Shown: in pieces, positions 12,154 through 12,265 of the stretch
Layout of the letters: every line of letters begins with the position of its first letter
Numbering within the stretch: the stretch's first letter is position 1
Origin: Methylovulum sp.
GTDB taxonomy: Bacteria; Pseudomonadota; Gammaproteobacteria; Methylococcales; Methylomonadaceae
Reading direction: 5' to 3'
NCBI GenBank assembly: GCA_004299465.1
Contig: SCST01000400.1
Location: 1-12,265 of the forward strand
Length of the DNA stretch: 12,265 nucleotides
Position numbers and translations under genes: made by a program
The notes under the pieces: generated by a model
Seen by the model: only the letters and a program-made list of their open reading frames with translations
What the model was told of the DNA's origin: nothing
The model's database searches: none

Positions 12154-12265
12154 ATGAAAAACTTTAAGTTAAAAGCCTCCGTACTGGCCGTTTCTTTGGC
12201 AATGTCGGGTGCAACGTTTGCTGCTATCACTTTGGATCAAGATCCACTGACAGCTTCAGGCGCAA
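12154..12265 (+). CDS. Exported protein, N-terminal fragment (cut by window edge)
   Basis: ATG at 12154 with ribosome site AGAGG (12141-12145) opens a frame that runs off the end, giving 37 residues. Residues 1-23 are a typical Sec signal peptide: MKNFKLKASVLAVSLAMSGA, then TFA before AITLDQD. The visible mature part (AITLDQDPLTASGA) is too short to identify a family. The strong promoter, long structured leader and strong ribosome site suggest a plentiful periplasmic, outer-membrane or surface protein, but that is inference only. Confidence 0.8.
   Translation, partial: MKNFKLKASVLAVSLAMSGATFAAITLDQDPLTASGA

Overview
The window is ordinary chromosomal DNA of a Gram-negative proteobacterium. 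Sec signal peptides, a periplasmic mono-haem cytochrome c, a PQQ-type sugar dehydrogenase, HtpX and a dense load of short palindromic intergenic repeats would suit a gammaproteobacterial methanotroph or relative (Methylococcales). That placement is an inference from gene and repeat style, because no diagnostic marker gene is present.

Layout. Positions 1-1566 (minus strand) hold the N-terminal part of a MerR-type regulator (cut by the window edge) and, upstream of it on the same strand, an exported PQQ-dependent sorbosone/aldose-type dehydrogenase. Positions 1705-2580 (plus) encode the membrane zinc protease HtpX, ended by a hairpin terminator that is part of a palindromic repeat. Positions 2863-5974 (plus) form a compact three-gene cluster: a small exported helical protein, a membrane-anchored DUF2760 protein, and an Hsp70-family ATPase whose start overlaps the DUF2760 stop. 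The 3' end of the Hsp70 gene is duplicated 156 bp downstream, with palindromic repeats between the copies. Positions 6210-7430 (plus) are argG (argininosuccinate synthase), followed by an unrecognised two-helix membrane protein (7511-8107) and a very strong bidirectional terminator.

Positions 8200-8535 (minus) encode a small cytochrome c whose promoter is readable. A 459-bp gap with a nested palindromic element separates it from a divergent 634-residue PAS-PAS-PAS-PP2C (RsbU/SpoIIE-type) phosphatase (8995-10899). Convergent with that, 10905-11498 (minus) is an Rpn-family (PD-(D/E)XK, transposase-related) protein that appears to have lost its nuclease core by an in-frame deletion. Positions 11499-12153 carry no convincing gene. 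They hold a 41-bp palindrome, a cluster of four hairpins and the promoter and structured leader of an exported protein starting at 12154, which runs off the window.

Functionally, the 1.7-6.0 kb part reads as a protein quality-control neighbourhood: a membrane protease next to a putative membrane-tethered Hsp70 module. The rest is housekeeping, respiration and signalling. The features most worth a second look are the DUF2760-Hsp70 module with its duplicated tail, the nested repeat family present at three loci, the core-deleted Rpn gene and the UUCG-capped leader hairpin.
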